Counted from the stretch's first letter, positions 8,701-16,396 are shown. The stretch is DNA of 64,000 nt from an uncultured Bacteroides sp. (GCA_900543205.1 UQQM01000002.1:43028-107027); one strand, 5' to 3'. Program-made: numbers and translations. Notes: generated by a model from the letters alone, not told the origin.

Positions 8701-9299
8701 AGATAAAAGTATACATTGTTATCATCTTCAGATACATCTGCGAATATTCCGTCTTGTCCGGTCGCCTGTCCGATGTCGGTCCACGTGGTGCCATTGTCCA
8801 TTGATAGAAGCCATCGTCCATTCTCGATTCTCAATAGAGGCGTTATTCCGTCCTTGCCGTCTTCTCCATTTTCACCATCTGTCCCGGCGGCTTTTACTTT
8901 CTTGCCGTCGACGATAAGCCATTCACCGTTGACCGTCCAATAGTATTCCCCATCGATATCTTGACGTACCCCGATTATTGGTGTAACGCTATCTTCTCCA
9001 TCTTTGCCGTGATAGATGGTGATGGTTTCTCCATTGTCGAATGTAATTATGTACCCTTTCTCGACACCGTCTTCTATCAACGGCGATACATCGGTTATGA
9101 AGTTGTTGTTTTGCAGCGCGGATACAATGGCCTGCAACGAAGTTATGTCGGCATTCATTCGGCTGCAAAGTTCTTCAATAGTTGTCACCCGGTTTTCCAG
9201 GTCGTTGACTTTTTCCTCCAGATTGTCCAGTTTGGCGCACCCGAAGCAAGATAAAAGGACCAAGATAAAAGATGCTATACGCGTTGCTGTGTTATTCAT
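5781..9299 (-). CDS. Surface lipoprotein with DUF4988, BACON, LRR and M64 metallopeptidase domains
   Basis: The 1172-residue protein begins with a lipoprotein signal ending at C21. Residues 25-65 look like a coiled coil, followed by a DUF4988-like region (to about 215, with DGxDGxxGxDG turns), two BACON-like Ig domains (about 218-305 and 308-392), an EF-hand-like loop DLDGDGEISYDEA (413-425), leucine-rich repeats of the LDLSxNxxLxxLD type (about 430-775) and an M64 peptidase domain (about 805-1085). The probable zinc site is HHEAGGHGFAKLADEY at 959-974; as read, three residues separate the HE from the next H. M64 members include the IgA protease of Clostridium ramosum. Surface exposure and a glycoprotein substrate are inference. 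It is AT-richer than its neighbours, which suggests acquisition. Confidence 0.82.
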   Translation of the reverse strand: MNNTATRIASFILVLLSCFGCAKLDNLEEKVNDLENRVTTIEELCSRMNADITSLQAIVSALQNNNFITDVSPLIEDGVEKGYIITFDNGETITIYHGKDGEDSVTPIIGVRQDIDGEYYWTVNGEWLIVDGKKVKAAGTDGENGEDGKDGITPLLRIENGRWLLSMDNGTTWTDIGQATGQDGIFADVSEDDNNVYFYLTDGSVITLPKIDSSEFGISFSATDIVISNGGGTSQISYTITGATPYTIVRAIAQDGWEAVVAQNSPSEGTIYITAPEQITDSEILVFTYDGTFRTVMAIINCFRGTIITTDISYTVPAEGGTLDIALTANINYTIDIPENIDWISRIDTKSTWRNETVSFAITANDGMPRFTSIEFKDELGTTHSTVVVRQGSNLKAEIPDVAFKQYLTDNFDLDGDGEISYDEAWEVTQISVYSDNISSLQGIEIFINLDYLKAVPRNDGCNVTGVGDGGVIDSGYWRDSGYQLNGSRVTGQIASLDLSKNLNLTYLDCSGNMINSLDLSNNSLLEYIDVSFNLDLNTITFPETNKIKYLSLTSTSLESIDVSNMPELISLSINTGLGISSIDVSKNKKLQTLNVQGNKLNRLDVSNNPELSSLFCGINKLHTLDVSNNPKLYDLDFAFNNISEIDLSHNPEIYNLGFQNNIISQINISQLHNLNFIHFGNYRKASDGSIPVNTITDIDLSYNLNLEHLFATLLDIKQIDVTKNSALKRLFIEYSLLTSLDVSNNHALEELYCYGSPDLQTIYVSPGQSFLYSKDEWSDFKFVGDTDFYESSDYSADGKVRTLQTTSKGNGIDIVIMGDGYSDRLIADGTYDSIMASAAERFFSVEPYKTFRDLFNVYSVTAVSKNEEFALGTETAFSGYFGSGTAIQGNDQAVFEYAQKAVPAERMNEVLVLVIMNSDKYAGTCYMYYPTSGNYGNGASIAYIPTGADEKAFEEVLHHEAGGHGFAKLADEYGYEEMHGIPDYVRSGYENEEQYGWWRNVDFTNDPKSVKWNMFLSDSRYVDEGLGVFEGGLTYWTGVYRPSENSIMRYNIGGFNAPSREAIYYRIHKLAYGESWTYDYEDFVDYDAVNLNATTGKSIITSISSGIEPLPSPVVIKQPWYKAKNNAPVRATQEATKSITGLSEAPKSSNRVIMLNEKETITESGMRSCTK

Positions 9300-9310
9300 G
9301 GTGATAGTTT

Positions 9311-9958
9311 TTATATGTTATTTTTGGGTAGAATGTCGGACTGGTTGTCTATGAAGAAGCAATATCCCGATTCCGAGCCTTTATGACAAAGGGAGAATCC
9401 AAGGTATTCGGTATTGTCGGCAATGTTGAAATATTTATTCTTGTATAATTTGCGACGTATGCTGACAACTGTCGCATTATCTGTCTTGGCATAGATTTCG
9501 ACAAAGAATCTAATCGGCCAGTCAGACTCGTTGGCGAGCTTGAACAAGTCCTTACCGTGGCTGAATTCCCCATCGTTCCTTGCCTTGAACTCGATAATGC
9601 ATGCGGGCTTTCCGTTGTGGTCAAATATCGTAAGATCAATATTGCCTTTGCGCCCGGAGCCGCAAATGAGTTTGTCGACAGGCTTTCCGTCTTTGCTGAA
9701 CTTATATGGTCTCTCGGTAGGAGTCTCCACTGAATATGTGTAGCCTTTATCTGCTAATTCCTTGTCGGCGAGGAAAACCTCTATGAATGCCATTTTGAGC
9801 TCCTGCTCGCTGATTCTGCCGGAATTGCCCGCTTTGGGAATATGTACACGCGCAGGAACACATCCTTCAATTTTTACCGATGAGAAAGAGCAGTAGAGAT
9901 TCAGGCATGCCTGTCTGAAGATGGAAACAATTTTTTCCTTGAACTGGTTATTGTCCAT
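9311..9958 (-). CDS. Hypothetical protein with PD-(D/E)xK nuclease-like motif
   Basis: The 215-residue soluble protein is not recognised as a named family. Residues 104-128 read GNIDLTIFD...ACIIEFKAR, that is D108-x14-E123-x-K125 on two predicted strands, the arrangement of PD-(D/E)xK nuclease folds; Glu residues around 52-60 could complete the site. No signal peptide or membrane segment is seen. The gene lies 11 nt upstream of the M64 lipoprotein gene on the same strand, so the two are probably co-transcribed although one product is cytoplasmic and the other surface-bound. It could be a solitary restriction-type nuclease, part of a lost defence system, or a non-catalytic relative. Confidence 0.6.
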   Translation of the reverse strand: MDNNQFKEKIVSIFRQACLNLYCSFSSVKIEGCVPARVHIPKAGNSGRISEQELKMAFIEVFLADKELADKGYTYSVETPTERPYKFSKDGKPVDKLICGSGRKGNIDLTIFDHNGKPACIIEFKARNDGEFSHGKDLFKLANESDWPIRFFVEIYAKTDNATVVSIRRKLYKNKYFNIADNTEYLGFSLCHKGSESGYCFFIDNQSDILPKNNI

Positions 9959-10343
9959 AGTGTCACCTGTTGCCCTCCAGGCTCCGAGAGGTCATTAAAC
10001 AAAGAAAAAGTGTGAAGCCTGCTCGTCTATCTGTCAGGAGGCTGTGGTAGAGCCTTGAAGAAGATAGGACGATACAGTACTCCACACTAGAATAGATATG
10101 AGGAACTGGAAGAGTCTGTGACCTTCCACCGCATAGTCTATGCAAGAATGAGTGCTGTCCGTTGTCCTTTCTTCATTTGAAACTACCACATTTCCTGACA
10201 AGGACTGAACGAAAACACTTTCGTCTATATGTCTGTTGATTAGCTCAACAGGCCAAATATACGCTATATTTTCGATTCTACGGACAGCACTCAAGTGCTG
10301 GAAATAGAATTATGTACAATGCAATACCGGACGGCCCCTAGCG
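9959..10343. other. 385-bp non-coding region with an inverted-repeat-bounded element
   Basis: No supported gene. A minus-strand frame of 86 codons (10034-10294) has no family signature and coincides with the structured element at 10149-10293, so it is not called. No clear TAnnTTTG element precedes the nuclease-like gene. Confidence 0.5.
10149..10293. repeat. 145-bp element with 14-bp terminal inverted repeats
   Basis: TGAGTGCTGTCCGT (10149-10162) and ACGGACAGCACTCA (10280-10293) are exact reverse complements. Inside are two smaller perfect hairpins: ACGAAA/TTTCGT (10210-10225) and CTGTTGA/TCAACAG (10234-10252). No direct duplication of flanking bases is evident. It could be a MITE-like element or a structured RNA. 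Confidence 0.5.
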
Positions 10344-11645
10344 CTACACCGAGAAATTGTGATAGTGCGGGCCGAAGCGGGCGAAGGCTTCGCGGTCGAG
10401 CGCCTCGCGGTCGTCGGGGTGGGCGATGCTGATGAGCAGCTTGGCCCTTTCCTGCAGGCTCCTGCCGTAGAGGTCCACAGCCCCGTATTCGGTCACGACC
10501 CAGTGCGCGTCCGCGCGCGGGGTCACGACTCCTGCGCCGGCGTTGAGCTCGGCCACTATCTTGTTCTTGCCGTTCTTGGTGCGGGAGGCGAAGGCGGTGA
10601 TGCTCTTGCCGCCCTCCGACATTGATGCTCCGCGCACGAATTCCAGCTGTCCGCCGGTGCCGCTGAAGATGCGCGTGCCTATCGAGTCGGCGCAGATCTG
10701 CCCCGTGAGGTCCACCTCGGTGGCGGAATTGATGGCTTTCATGTGGGGGTTCTGCGCTATCACGAAGGGGTTGTTGGTGTATTTGATGTCCCTCATGTTT
10801 ACGGCCGGGTTGTGGTCGATGAAGGAGTAGACGTCCTGCGAACCGAGCAGGAAGGAGGCCACGACCTTGCCGGTATCGAGCTTCTTGCGGCTTCCGTCGA
10901 TGACTCCGCTCTTTATCAGCTTCAGCAGCCCGTCAGCGAACATCTCGGTATGCAGTCCGAGGTGCCTGTGATCCGAGAGCTGGGCCGCCAGGGCGTTCGG
11001 GAGCGCGCCTATGCCCATCTGGATGCAGTCGCCGTCCTCCACGAGCGCGGCGCAGTTCTTACCTATCAGAATCTCGGTCGGAGTGGGTTCCGCGAAGGCT
11101 GCGGTCACGAGCGGGGTGTCGTCCCTTACAAGATAGTCGAACTGGCCGAGGTCCAGCAGATCGCCGTAGGCGAACGGCACGTTGGGGTTCATGACGCCGA
11201 TTACGAGTTCCGCCGATTCCACGGCGGCCACCGAGCAGTCGACCGAGGTGCCGAGGCTGACCTTGCCGTTCTCGTCGGGAAGGGATACGTTGACCAATGC
11301 GGCTCCGAGCCTGATGTGTCCGTCGCGGTAGAGCTTCTGGCTCTCGCCGAGGTGCACCGGCAGGTAGTCGGCGTAGCCTCCGTTGACGTTTTTCCTGACG
11401 TTGGGGCCCACGAAGAAGCCCTGTTCGAAGAAGATTCCTTCGTATGCGGGGTCGCTGTAGGGCGCAGGGCCTTCGGTATGGAAATGATGGAAACGGAGGT
11501 CTGTCACGTCTCCGGCGTCGGCCCTGCGGCAGAGCGCCCGGATCAGGCAGTGCGGAACGCTGGCGACGCTGCTTAGGTGGACATGGCAATGCGACGGAAT
11601 GTGGCTCACGGCCTCGTCGGCTGAGACATATTTCGGAGTTTTCAT
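10344..11645 (-). CDS. Acetyl-CoA hydrolase/4-hydroxybutyrate CoA-transferase family protein
   Basis: The 433-residue protein matches the two-domain class I CoA-transferase fold of the AbfT/Cat1 group. The Gly-rich GIGALPNALA lies at 211-220 and the probable catalytic glutamate is E234 in LHTEMFADG; the C-terminal domain has SGTGGQLEFVRGA and the conserved ending with AHWVVTEYGAVDLYGRSLQERA. Such enzymes move CoA between acetyl-CoA and organic acids such as 4-hydroxybutyrate, succinate or butyrate in anaerobic fermentation. The donor and acceptor cannot be told from the sequence. It stands alone, with its own promoter at 11678-11685 and no partner genes beside it. The codon use is GC-rich like the core genome. 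Confidence 0.87.
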   Translation of the reverse strand: MKTPKYVSADEAVSHIPSHCHVHLSSVASVPHCLIRALCRRADAGDVTDLRFHHFHTEGPAPYSDPAYEGIFFEQGFFVGPNVRKNVNGGYADYLPVHLGESQKLYRDGHIRLGAALVNVSLPDENGKVSLGTSVDCSVAAVESAELVIGVMNPNVPFAYGDLLDLGQFDYLVRDDTPLVTAAFAEPTPTEILIGKNCAALVEDGDCIQMGIGALPNALAAQLSDHRHLGLHTEMFADGLLKLIKSGVIDGSRKKLDTGKVVASFLLGSQDVYSFIDHNPAVNMRDIKYTNNPFVIAQNPHMKAINSATEVDLTGQICADSIGTRIFSGTGGQLEFVRGASMSEGGKSITAFASRTKNGKNKIVAELNAGAGVVTPRADAHWVVTEYGAVDLYGRSLQERAKLLISIAHPDDREALDREAFARFGPHYHNFSV

Positions 11646-11677
11646 CGGGCGTAAAATTTCTTTAATTTTGCACCCGG

Positions 11678-11685
11678 CAAAGATA
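11678..11685 (-). promoter_or_regulatory. -7 promoter element for the CoA-transferase
   Basis: Minus-strand TATCTTTG, 32 nt upstream of the start codon. Confidence 0.55.
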
Positions 11686-11905
11686 ATAAAATAAACACGT
11701 AACGAAGTAATAGAAAGCGGAGAAGTTCAGAAAATAGGTTGAGAATGTGGCTATTACGCCATATTTCTCTCTTAATAAAAGGCTGAAGGAATCCGTAATA
11801 TAGAGTAATGATGCAAATGTTCAGTTACTACATCATTACCGAGTGATACAGTCAAAACGTGTTGCTAAGTGGCTATATTTCTGCAATTTGCATTATTTGT
11901 CATAA

Positions 11906-11935
11906 CTGTCTGTAACTCACTATGAATTAATTTTG
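11906..11935 (+). promoter_or_regulatory. Complete -33/-7 promoter for the integrase
   Basis: TTTG at 11906-11909 and TAATTTTG at 11928-11935 are 18 nt apart, the best full match to the Bacteroidota TTTG-N17-19-TAnnTTTG consensus in the window. TAACTCAC (11913-11920) and GTGAGTTA (11949-11956) form an inverted pair around the -7 element, a possible operator. Confidence 0.65.
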
Positions 11936-11955
11936 TAACCATAAAAAAGTGAGTT

Positions 11956-13188
11956 ATGCGAAGTACCTTTAAAGTATTATTTTACGTAAAGAAAGGTAGC
12001 GAGAAGCCTAATGGCAACCTGCCTTTGATGTGCCGCCTTACGGTGGACGGAGAAATCAAGCAGTTCAGCTGCAAGATGGATGTGCCTTTGCGTCTGTGGG
12101 ACGTGAAAAACAACAGAGCCTCGGGCAAGAGCATCGAAGCACAGAAAATCAACATTGCCGTTGATAAAATCCGGGTGGAAGTAAACCGCCGTTATCAAGA
12201 GCTGATGCAGACTAATGGGTATGTCACTGCCGCCAAGTTAAAAGATGCCTATCTCGGTATCGGTGTCAAGCAGGAGACTTTATTGAAACTTTTTGACCAG
12301 CACAACAGCGAGTTTGCCAAGAAAGTAGGATACAGCAGGGCAAAAGGAACATTCCAGCGTTATGTGACCGTCTGCAAACATATCCGTGAGTTCCTGCCTC
12401 ATACCTACAAACGTGAGGATATTTCTCTGAAAGAGTTGAACCTCTCTTTCATTAACGACTTTGAGTATTTCCTGCGCACTGAAAAGAAATGCCGTACCAA
12501 TACTATATGGGGCTACATGATTGTGCTGAAACACATCGTTTCCATAGCGCGGAATGACGGACGTCTGCCTTTCAATCCCTTTGCTGGGTATATCAACTCT
12601 CCCGAAAGTGTGGACAGAGGATATGTCACGAAAGAGGAAATACACACAATGATGGACACCGAGATGCCCGACAAGACACATGAACTTGTCAGGGACTTGT
12701 TCCTGTTTTCCACCTTCACTGGCTTGTCTTATTCCGATGTCAAGAACCTGACCAATGACAATTTGCAGACATTCTTTGACGGAAACATTTGGATTATCAC
12801 CCGAAGAAAGAAGACCAACACGGAATCCAATATCCGTCTGTTAGATGTACCCAGACGTATCATAGAGAAGTACAAAGGCATGACAAAAGACAACAAGGTA
12901 TTCCCTATGCCGAGCAATACGACTTGCAACAAGAAGTTGAAAACCATTGCCAAATTGTGCGGTATAAAAGCCCATCTGACCTATCATGTTGCAAGACATT
13001 CAGCGGCGACCACCATTTTATTATCCAACGGAGTACCGATTGAAACCGTAAGCAGACTGTTGGGGCACACCAACATAAAGACGACCCAAATCTACGCAAA
13101 GATAACCGCCCAAAAGATAAGTCAGGACATGGAACAACTCTCTGAAAAATTGGGAGATATGGAGAAAAGCATTTGTAGGTCGATATGA
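11956..13188 (+). CDS. CTnDOT-type tyrosine recombinase (integrase)
   Basis: The 410-residue protein has the three-part layout of Bacteroidales integrases: arm-binding domain (about 1-95), SAM-like core-binding domain (about 105-215) and catalytic domain (about 225-400). Catalytic residues are visible: K286 in TRRKK, H344 and R347 in HVARH, H371 in LLGHTN and the nucleophile Y380 in IYAK. The first catalytic arginine is replaced by Ser at 258 (TGLSYSD), as known for the CTnDOT integrase IntDOT. Length and spacing nearly equal those of IntDOT. It is the first gene of the AT-rich island and is probably the enzyme that inserted it, although no attachment-site pair could be found by eye. Confidence 0.9.
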   Translation: MRSTFKVLFYVKKGSEKPNGNLPLMCRLTVDGEIKQFSCKMDVPLRLWDVKNNRASGKSIEAQKINIAVDKIRVEVNRRYQELMQTNGYVTAAKLKDAYLGIGVKQETLLKLFDQHNSEFAKKVGYSRAKGTFQRYVTVCKHIREFLPHTYKREDISLKELNLSFINDFEYFLRTEKKCRTNTIWGYMIVLKHIVSIARNDGRLPFNPFAGYINSPESVDRGYVTKEEIHTMMDTEMPDKTHELVRDLFLFSTFTGLSYSDVKNLTNDNLQTFFDGNIWIITRRKKTNTESNIRLLDVPRRIIEKYKGMTKDNKVFPMPSNTTCNKKLKTIAKLCGIKAHLTYHVARHSAATTILLSNGVPIETVSRLLGHTNIKTTQIYAKITAQKISQDMEQLSEKLGDMEKSICRSI

Positions 13189-13198
13189 AAATTACGGA

Positions 13199-13385
13199 CC
13201 GTCAGTCGCCTGTTTCCTTGCTCGTCCATTAAGTTAGTAAAGACTTTATTGAAAGGGAAAAGGTCAGGCGGCTGTGCCGTTTCGGGCAGAATCTTCCTCT
13301 TCCAGAGCGTATTCAGCCCGAAAACCTTTTCCCTTTCACGTCTGTACAATGGACACTGACGGCTACGGAAACAAACGACTGACGG
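13199..13385. repeat. Nested inverted repeats downstream of the integrase
   Basis: Outer arms 13199-13217 and 13367-13385 pair over 19 bases with two mismatches. Inner arms 13250-13264 and 13324-13338 pair perfectly over 15 bases (TGAAAGGGAAAAGGT). The structure begins 11 bp after the integrase stop codon. It may be a recombination, transfer or termination site. Confidence 0.55.
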
Positions 13386-13712
13386 AAAAGAATCGTCAAA
13401 GACAAAACTATTGAATAGGCATATATGTCTATCATTATTTGTTTATAGAATTTCATTCAAAACCGAGGGAGGTGTTTTTATAGGACACAATAAAATGGTG
13501 GCAAACGGGAAACTGCACTCCCTCCAGAAAATAATCTTTTTCTTTTGGCGGTATTTTTGGAACACCGTTTTCGCCTTGTCGGAATGTCGTGCTTTACCGA
13601 TAGGCAAGGTGCTACTCATTCCTACAATTTATTGACCGTTTTTTTCTTGACGGCTTAGAGACCAACCGACCATGATGCTAACCAATAATTGGGCAAACCA
13701 ACCAACCGACCG

Positions 13713-13736
13713 TTATTTGTTGGTAGCAACAAATAA
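13713..13736. repeat. 10-bp perfect hairpin beside ACCAACCGACC direct repeats
   Basis: TTATTTGTTG (13713-13722) and CAACAAATAA (13727-13736) flank the loop GTAG. The direct repeats at 13661-13671 and 13701-13711 lie just before it. This could be a protein-binding site such as an operator or a transfer origin. Confidence 0.5.
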
Positions 13737-13838
13737 TATGACCAATCTCAAACAAGCATCTTATCAAAGACAATTCTCCTATTTTTAATCGTGATTTCCA
13801 TGCTTAATTTTTATGTTCAAGCGAACATCGCAAGTTGT

Positions 13839-13876
13839 GTTTTGGGCTGCCCGAAATGTTTTCGGTGCCCCAAAAC
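13839..13876. repeat. Two-stem hairpin upstream of the XRE regulator
   Basis: GTTTTGGG (13839-13846) pairs with CCCAAAAC (13869-13876), and inside CCGAAA pairs with TTTCGG around TGT. A smaller hairpin ATGTTC/GAACAT lies at 13813-13828. Confidence 0.45.
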
Positions 13877-13964
13877 TACTTGTTGGAATCTTCTCCTCCA
13901 AAGTCGGAAAACATATGCGTACAGAAAAGTAAAGTACTTCTATTATAAAACAAAATTAATTCAC

Positions 13965-13972
13965 TATCTTTG
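13965..13972 (+). promoter_or_regulatory. -7 promoter element for the XRE regulator and hsd operon
   Basis: TATCTTTG, 16 nt before the ATG at 13989. It lies inside a longer open frame starting at 13791 and therefore argues for the downstream start. No such element was seen directly before hsdM. Confidence 0.6.
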
Positions 13973-13988
13973 CCTTAAATTCAATTTA

Positions 13989-14198
13989 ATGATTGATATG
14001 GAAGATATAAATAGGCTCAAATTGGTTCTTGTCGAGAAAAAGAAAACTGGCAAATGGTTGGCTGAACAATTGAAAAAAGATCCTTCGACAGTGTCAAAAT
14101 GGTGTACCAATGTTTCACAGCCTGACTTGGCTACTCTTTCAAGAATAGCCGAATTATTAGATATTGACAGGAGGGAACTTATTAATAAAAGCAAGTGA
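13989..14198 (+). CDS. XRE-family helix-turn-helix regulator
   Basis: The 69-residue protein is a single Cro/C1-type HTH: INRLKLVLVEKKKTGKWLAE, KKDPSTVSKWCTN (recognition helix) and PDLATLSRIAELLDIDRREL. The start at 13989 (or the in-frame ATG at 13998) was chosen because the promoter at 13965-13972 overlaps the longer frame. Regulators of this size precede many restriction-modification operons and delay or balance nuclease expression. The 46-nt gap to hsdM without an own promoter suggests co-transcription. Its operator is not known; the hairpins upstream are candidates. Confidence 0.82.
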   Translation: MIDMEDINRLKLVLVEKKKTGKWLAEQLKKDPSTVSKWCTNVSQPDLATLSRIAELLDIDRRELINKSK

Positions 14199-14244
14199 AC
14201 TCGTTCCTTTGAGGAAATAAGTACAATAACATAGAAGTATATAA

Positions 14245-15801
14245 ATGACAAGCATACAACAAAGAGATCAATTGCAGTCTCAGATTTGGAAAATAGCCAA
14301 CGAAGTGCGTGGGGCTGTCGATGGATGGGACTTCAAGCAGTTTGTTTTGGGAACATTGTTCTACCGCTTCATCAGTGAAAACTTTACAGATTACATAGAA
14401 GGTGGAGACGATAGTATTGACTATGCTTCTTTACCGGACAGTATAATAACTCCAGAGATAAAGGAGGATGCGGTCAAGACGAAAGGATATTTTATATATC
14501 CGAGCCAGCTTTTTGCCAACGTGATAAAGACTGCCAACACCAATCCCAATCTTAATACGGATTTGAAGGCTATATTTGATTCTATCGAAAGCTCTGCGAA
14601 CGGTTATGCATCCGAAAAGAATATCAAAGGATTGTTTGCCGATTTTGACACAACAAGCACCCGGCTCGGCAATACTGTTGAAAACAAGAACAGCCGTTTG
14701 GCTGCTGTTTTAAAAGGTGTGGCAGGATTGAATTTTGGAAGTTTTGAAGAGCATGAGATAGACCTTTTCGGCGACGCATACGAATTTCTGATTAATAACT
14801 ATGCAGCCAATGCAGGAAAATCGGGCGGAGAGTTTTTCACTCCGCAGAATGTTTCAAAACTCATTTCACGGCTTGCCATGCATAAGCAGACGACAGTCAA
14901 TAAGATATATGATCCTGCTGCCGGCTCTGGTTCTTTGCTACTTCAAGCAAAGAAACAGTTTGAAGACCACATCATTGAAGATGGCTTCTTCGGTCAGGAA
15001 ATAAACCATACAACTTATAATCTGGCTCGTATGAATATGTTCCTGCACAATATCAATTATGATAAGTTCAACATTGCACTTGGAGATACACTTATCAATC
15101 CACAGTTTGGAGACAAAAAGCCTTTTGATGCCATCGTTTCCAACCCACCTTATTCAGTAAACTGGATTGGTTCGGATGATCCGACACTTATCAATGATGA
15201 TCGCTTTGCTCCAGCTGGGGTACTTGCACCCAAATCGAAAGCGGATTTTGCTTTCGTCCTGCACTCTTTGAGTTATCTGTCAAGCAAAGGACGGGCTGCC
15301 ATTGTCTGTTTCCCGGGCATATTCTACAGAGGTGGCGCAGAGCAGAAGATCCGGAAATATTTGGTGGACGGCAACTATGTGGAAACCATTATCTCATTGC
15401 CATCCAATTTATTCTATGGCACTCCGATAGCGGTTAATATTTTGGTTCTGTCAAAGCATAAGTCCGATACTAAAATCCAGTTTATTGATGCAAGCGGAGA
15501 AAGTTTCTTCACGAAAGAAACCAACAACAATGTACTCGAAGATAGGCATATAGACAAGATTATAGAAATCTTCGATAAAAAGGAAGATGTTGACTATATT
15601 GCAAAATCGGTTGATTATAAAACCATTACTGAAAATGATTATAATTTGTCGGTAAGCAGTTATATTGAGATGGAAGACACCCGTCCGAAGACTGATATTA
15701 AGGAACTGAACGAGCGAATCCGCCGGATTGTGGCGCGGGAAAACGAACTACGTGCGGAGATAGACAAAATAGTAGCTGAATTAGAGGATGATGAATTATG
15801 A
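14245..15801 (+). CDS. hsdM: Type I restriction-modification methyltransferase subunit HsdM
   Basis: The 518-residue protein has an N-terminal helical HsdM_N domain and an N6-adenine methyltransferase domain. The S-adenosylmethionine motif is [10 protein letters not shown] at about 223-232 and the catalytic motif IV is NPPY at about 300-303 in IVSNPPYSV. The N terminus ([35 protein letters not shown]) is typical for the EcoR124I-like type IC branch. HsdM with HsdS methylates adenines in a bipartite target and marks the host DNA as self. Its stop overlaps the hsdS start in an ATGA, so translation is coupled. Low GC like the rest of the island. Confidence 0.95.
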   Translation: MTSIQQRDQLQSQIWKIANEVRGAVDGWDFKQFVLGTLFYRFISENFTDYIEGGDDSIDYASLPDSIITPEIKEDAVKTKGYFIYPSQLFANVIKTANTNPNLNTDLKAIFDSIESSANGYASEKNIKGLFADFDTTSTRLGNTVENKNSRLAAVLKGVAGLNFGSFEEHEIDLFGDAYEFLINNYAANAGKSGGEFFTPQNVSKLISRLAMHKQTTVNKIYDPAAGSGSLLLQAKKQFEDHIIEDGFFGQEINHTTYNLARMNMFLHNINYDKFNIALGDTLINPQFGDKKPFDAIVSNPPYSVNWIGSDDPTLINDDRFAPAGVLAPKSKADFAFVLHSLSYLSSKGRAAIVCFPGIFYRGGAEQKIRKYLVDGNYVETIISLPSNLFYGTPIAVNILVLSKHKSDTKIQFIDASGESFFTKETNNNVLEDRHIDKIIEIFDKKEDVDYIAKSVDYKTITENDYNLSVSSYIEMEDTRPKTDIKELNERIRRIVARENELRAEIDKIVAELEDDEL

Positions 15802-16391
15802 GTAAGCTAAAAGAATTGATACAGAATCTTTGTCCGGATGGGGTAGAATATAAGAAGTTAGGAGAATTATTGGACTATGAACAACCTACAAAATATATAG
15901 TAGAAAGTACTGAATATGACAACTCTTATGATATACCTGTACTAACTGCTGGACAAACTTTTGTATTGGGCTATACAAATGAGAAATTTGGAGTATATAG
16001 AGCAAGTCAAGAAAATCCAACTATCATATTTGATGATTTTACAACATCCTTTCATTGGGTAGACTTTGAATTTAAAATTAAAAGTTCTGCAATGAAGATG
16101 TTAAGACCGAAAGGAACTTTTGATGGTTCTTTCAAATATGTTTATTATGCAATGAAATGCATCAAATATGAAGCAATAGATCATACTCGTCATTGGATAT
16201 CAAAATACTCCCAATTTGAAATTCCTTTCCCCCCTCCTGAGGTGCAGAAGGAAATAGTTAACATTCTTGATGATTTTACAAATCTTGCAGCGGAGCTGCA
16301 AGCGGAGCTGCAAGCGAGGAAGGAGCAGTATGAATATTACCGGAATAAATTGTTAACATTTGATAAAATAGGGGGGGTACGCAAAGCGTAA
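15798..16391 (+). CDS. hsdS: HsdS specificity subunit, N-terminal half (split at a poly-G run)
   Basis: The 197-residue frame carries one target-recognition domain (from [14 protein letters not shown] to about residue 150) and one conserved helical segment ending in [15 protein letters not shown] complete HsdS has two of each and about 400 residues, so this is half. Two copies of the 12-nt unit GCGGAGCTGCAA (16290-16313) encode AELQAELQ at 165-172 in the helical spacer. The frame ends 14 nt after a run of seven G (16371-16377). One additional G, or loss of two, would read through into the second half. As it stands the half could still work as a homodimer, as known for some truncated HsdS proteins. 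Confidence 0.9.
   Translation: MSKLKELIQNLCPDGVEYKKLGELLDYEQPTKYIVESTEYDNSYDIPVLTAGQTFVLGYTNEKFGVYRASQENPTIIFDDFTTSFHWVDFEFKIKSSAMKMLRPKGTFDGSFKYVYYAMKCIKYEAIDHTRHWISKYSQFEIPFPPPEVQKEIVNILDDFTNLAAELQAELQARKEQYEYYRNKLLTFDKIGGVRKA
16290..16313 (+). repeat. 12-nt tandem repeat in hsdS (AELQ x2)
   Basis: GCGGAGCTGCAA occurs twice in direct succession, followed by GCGAGG. In EcoR124I/EcoDXXI a 12-nt repeat encoding TAEL at the corresponding place sets the spacer length of the DNA target, and copy number changes alter specificity. Confidence 0.8.
16371..16377 (+). repeat. Poly-G run (7 G) at the hsdS split
   Basis: Seven G in a row within AT-rich sequence. With eight G the codons after the run become GGT ACG CAA AGC GTA ACT TGG ATG, which enter the second hsdS frame at its ATG (16397). 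Confidence 0.9.
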
Positions 16392-16396
16392 CTTGG

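Larger units (their letters stand above)
11646..11955. other. 310-bp intergenic region between CoA-transferase and integrase
   Basis: Holds the two divergent promoters listed separately, a 7-bp inverted repeat AATGATG/CATCATT around 11806-11845 and an 8-bp pair around the integrase promoter. Composition turns AT-rich here, so the left end of the island is probably within this stretch. No gene is seen. Confidence 0.5.
13189..13988. other. 800-bp AT-rich, hairpin-dense non-coding region
   Basis: No supported gene; a 74-codon frame at 13411-13635 lacks any signature. The stretch contains at least five inverted repeats (13199-13385 nested with 13250-13338, 13682-13692, 13713-13736, 13813-13828, 13839-13876) and a direct repeat ACCAACCGACC at 13661-13671 and 13701-13711, exactly 40 bp apart. 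It lies between the integrase and the regulator of the restriction operon. Confidence 0.55.

Noticed and set aside
10034..10294. 86-codon minus-strand frame before the nuclease-like gene
   Set aside because: It coincides with the inverted-repeat element and shows no recognisable domain.
13411..13635. 74-codon open frame downstream of the integrase
   Set aside because: No family signature, no promoter, and it lies in hairpin-dense AT-rich DNA.
13791..13988. N-terminal extension of the XRE regulator
   Set aside because: The -7 promoter element lies inside it, and the extension is Cys-rich without similarity to HTH proteins.
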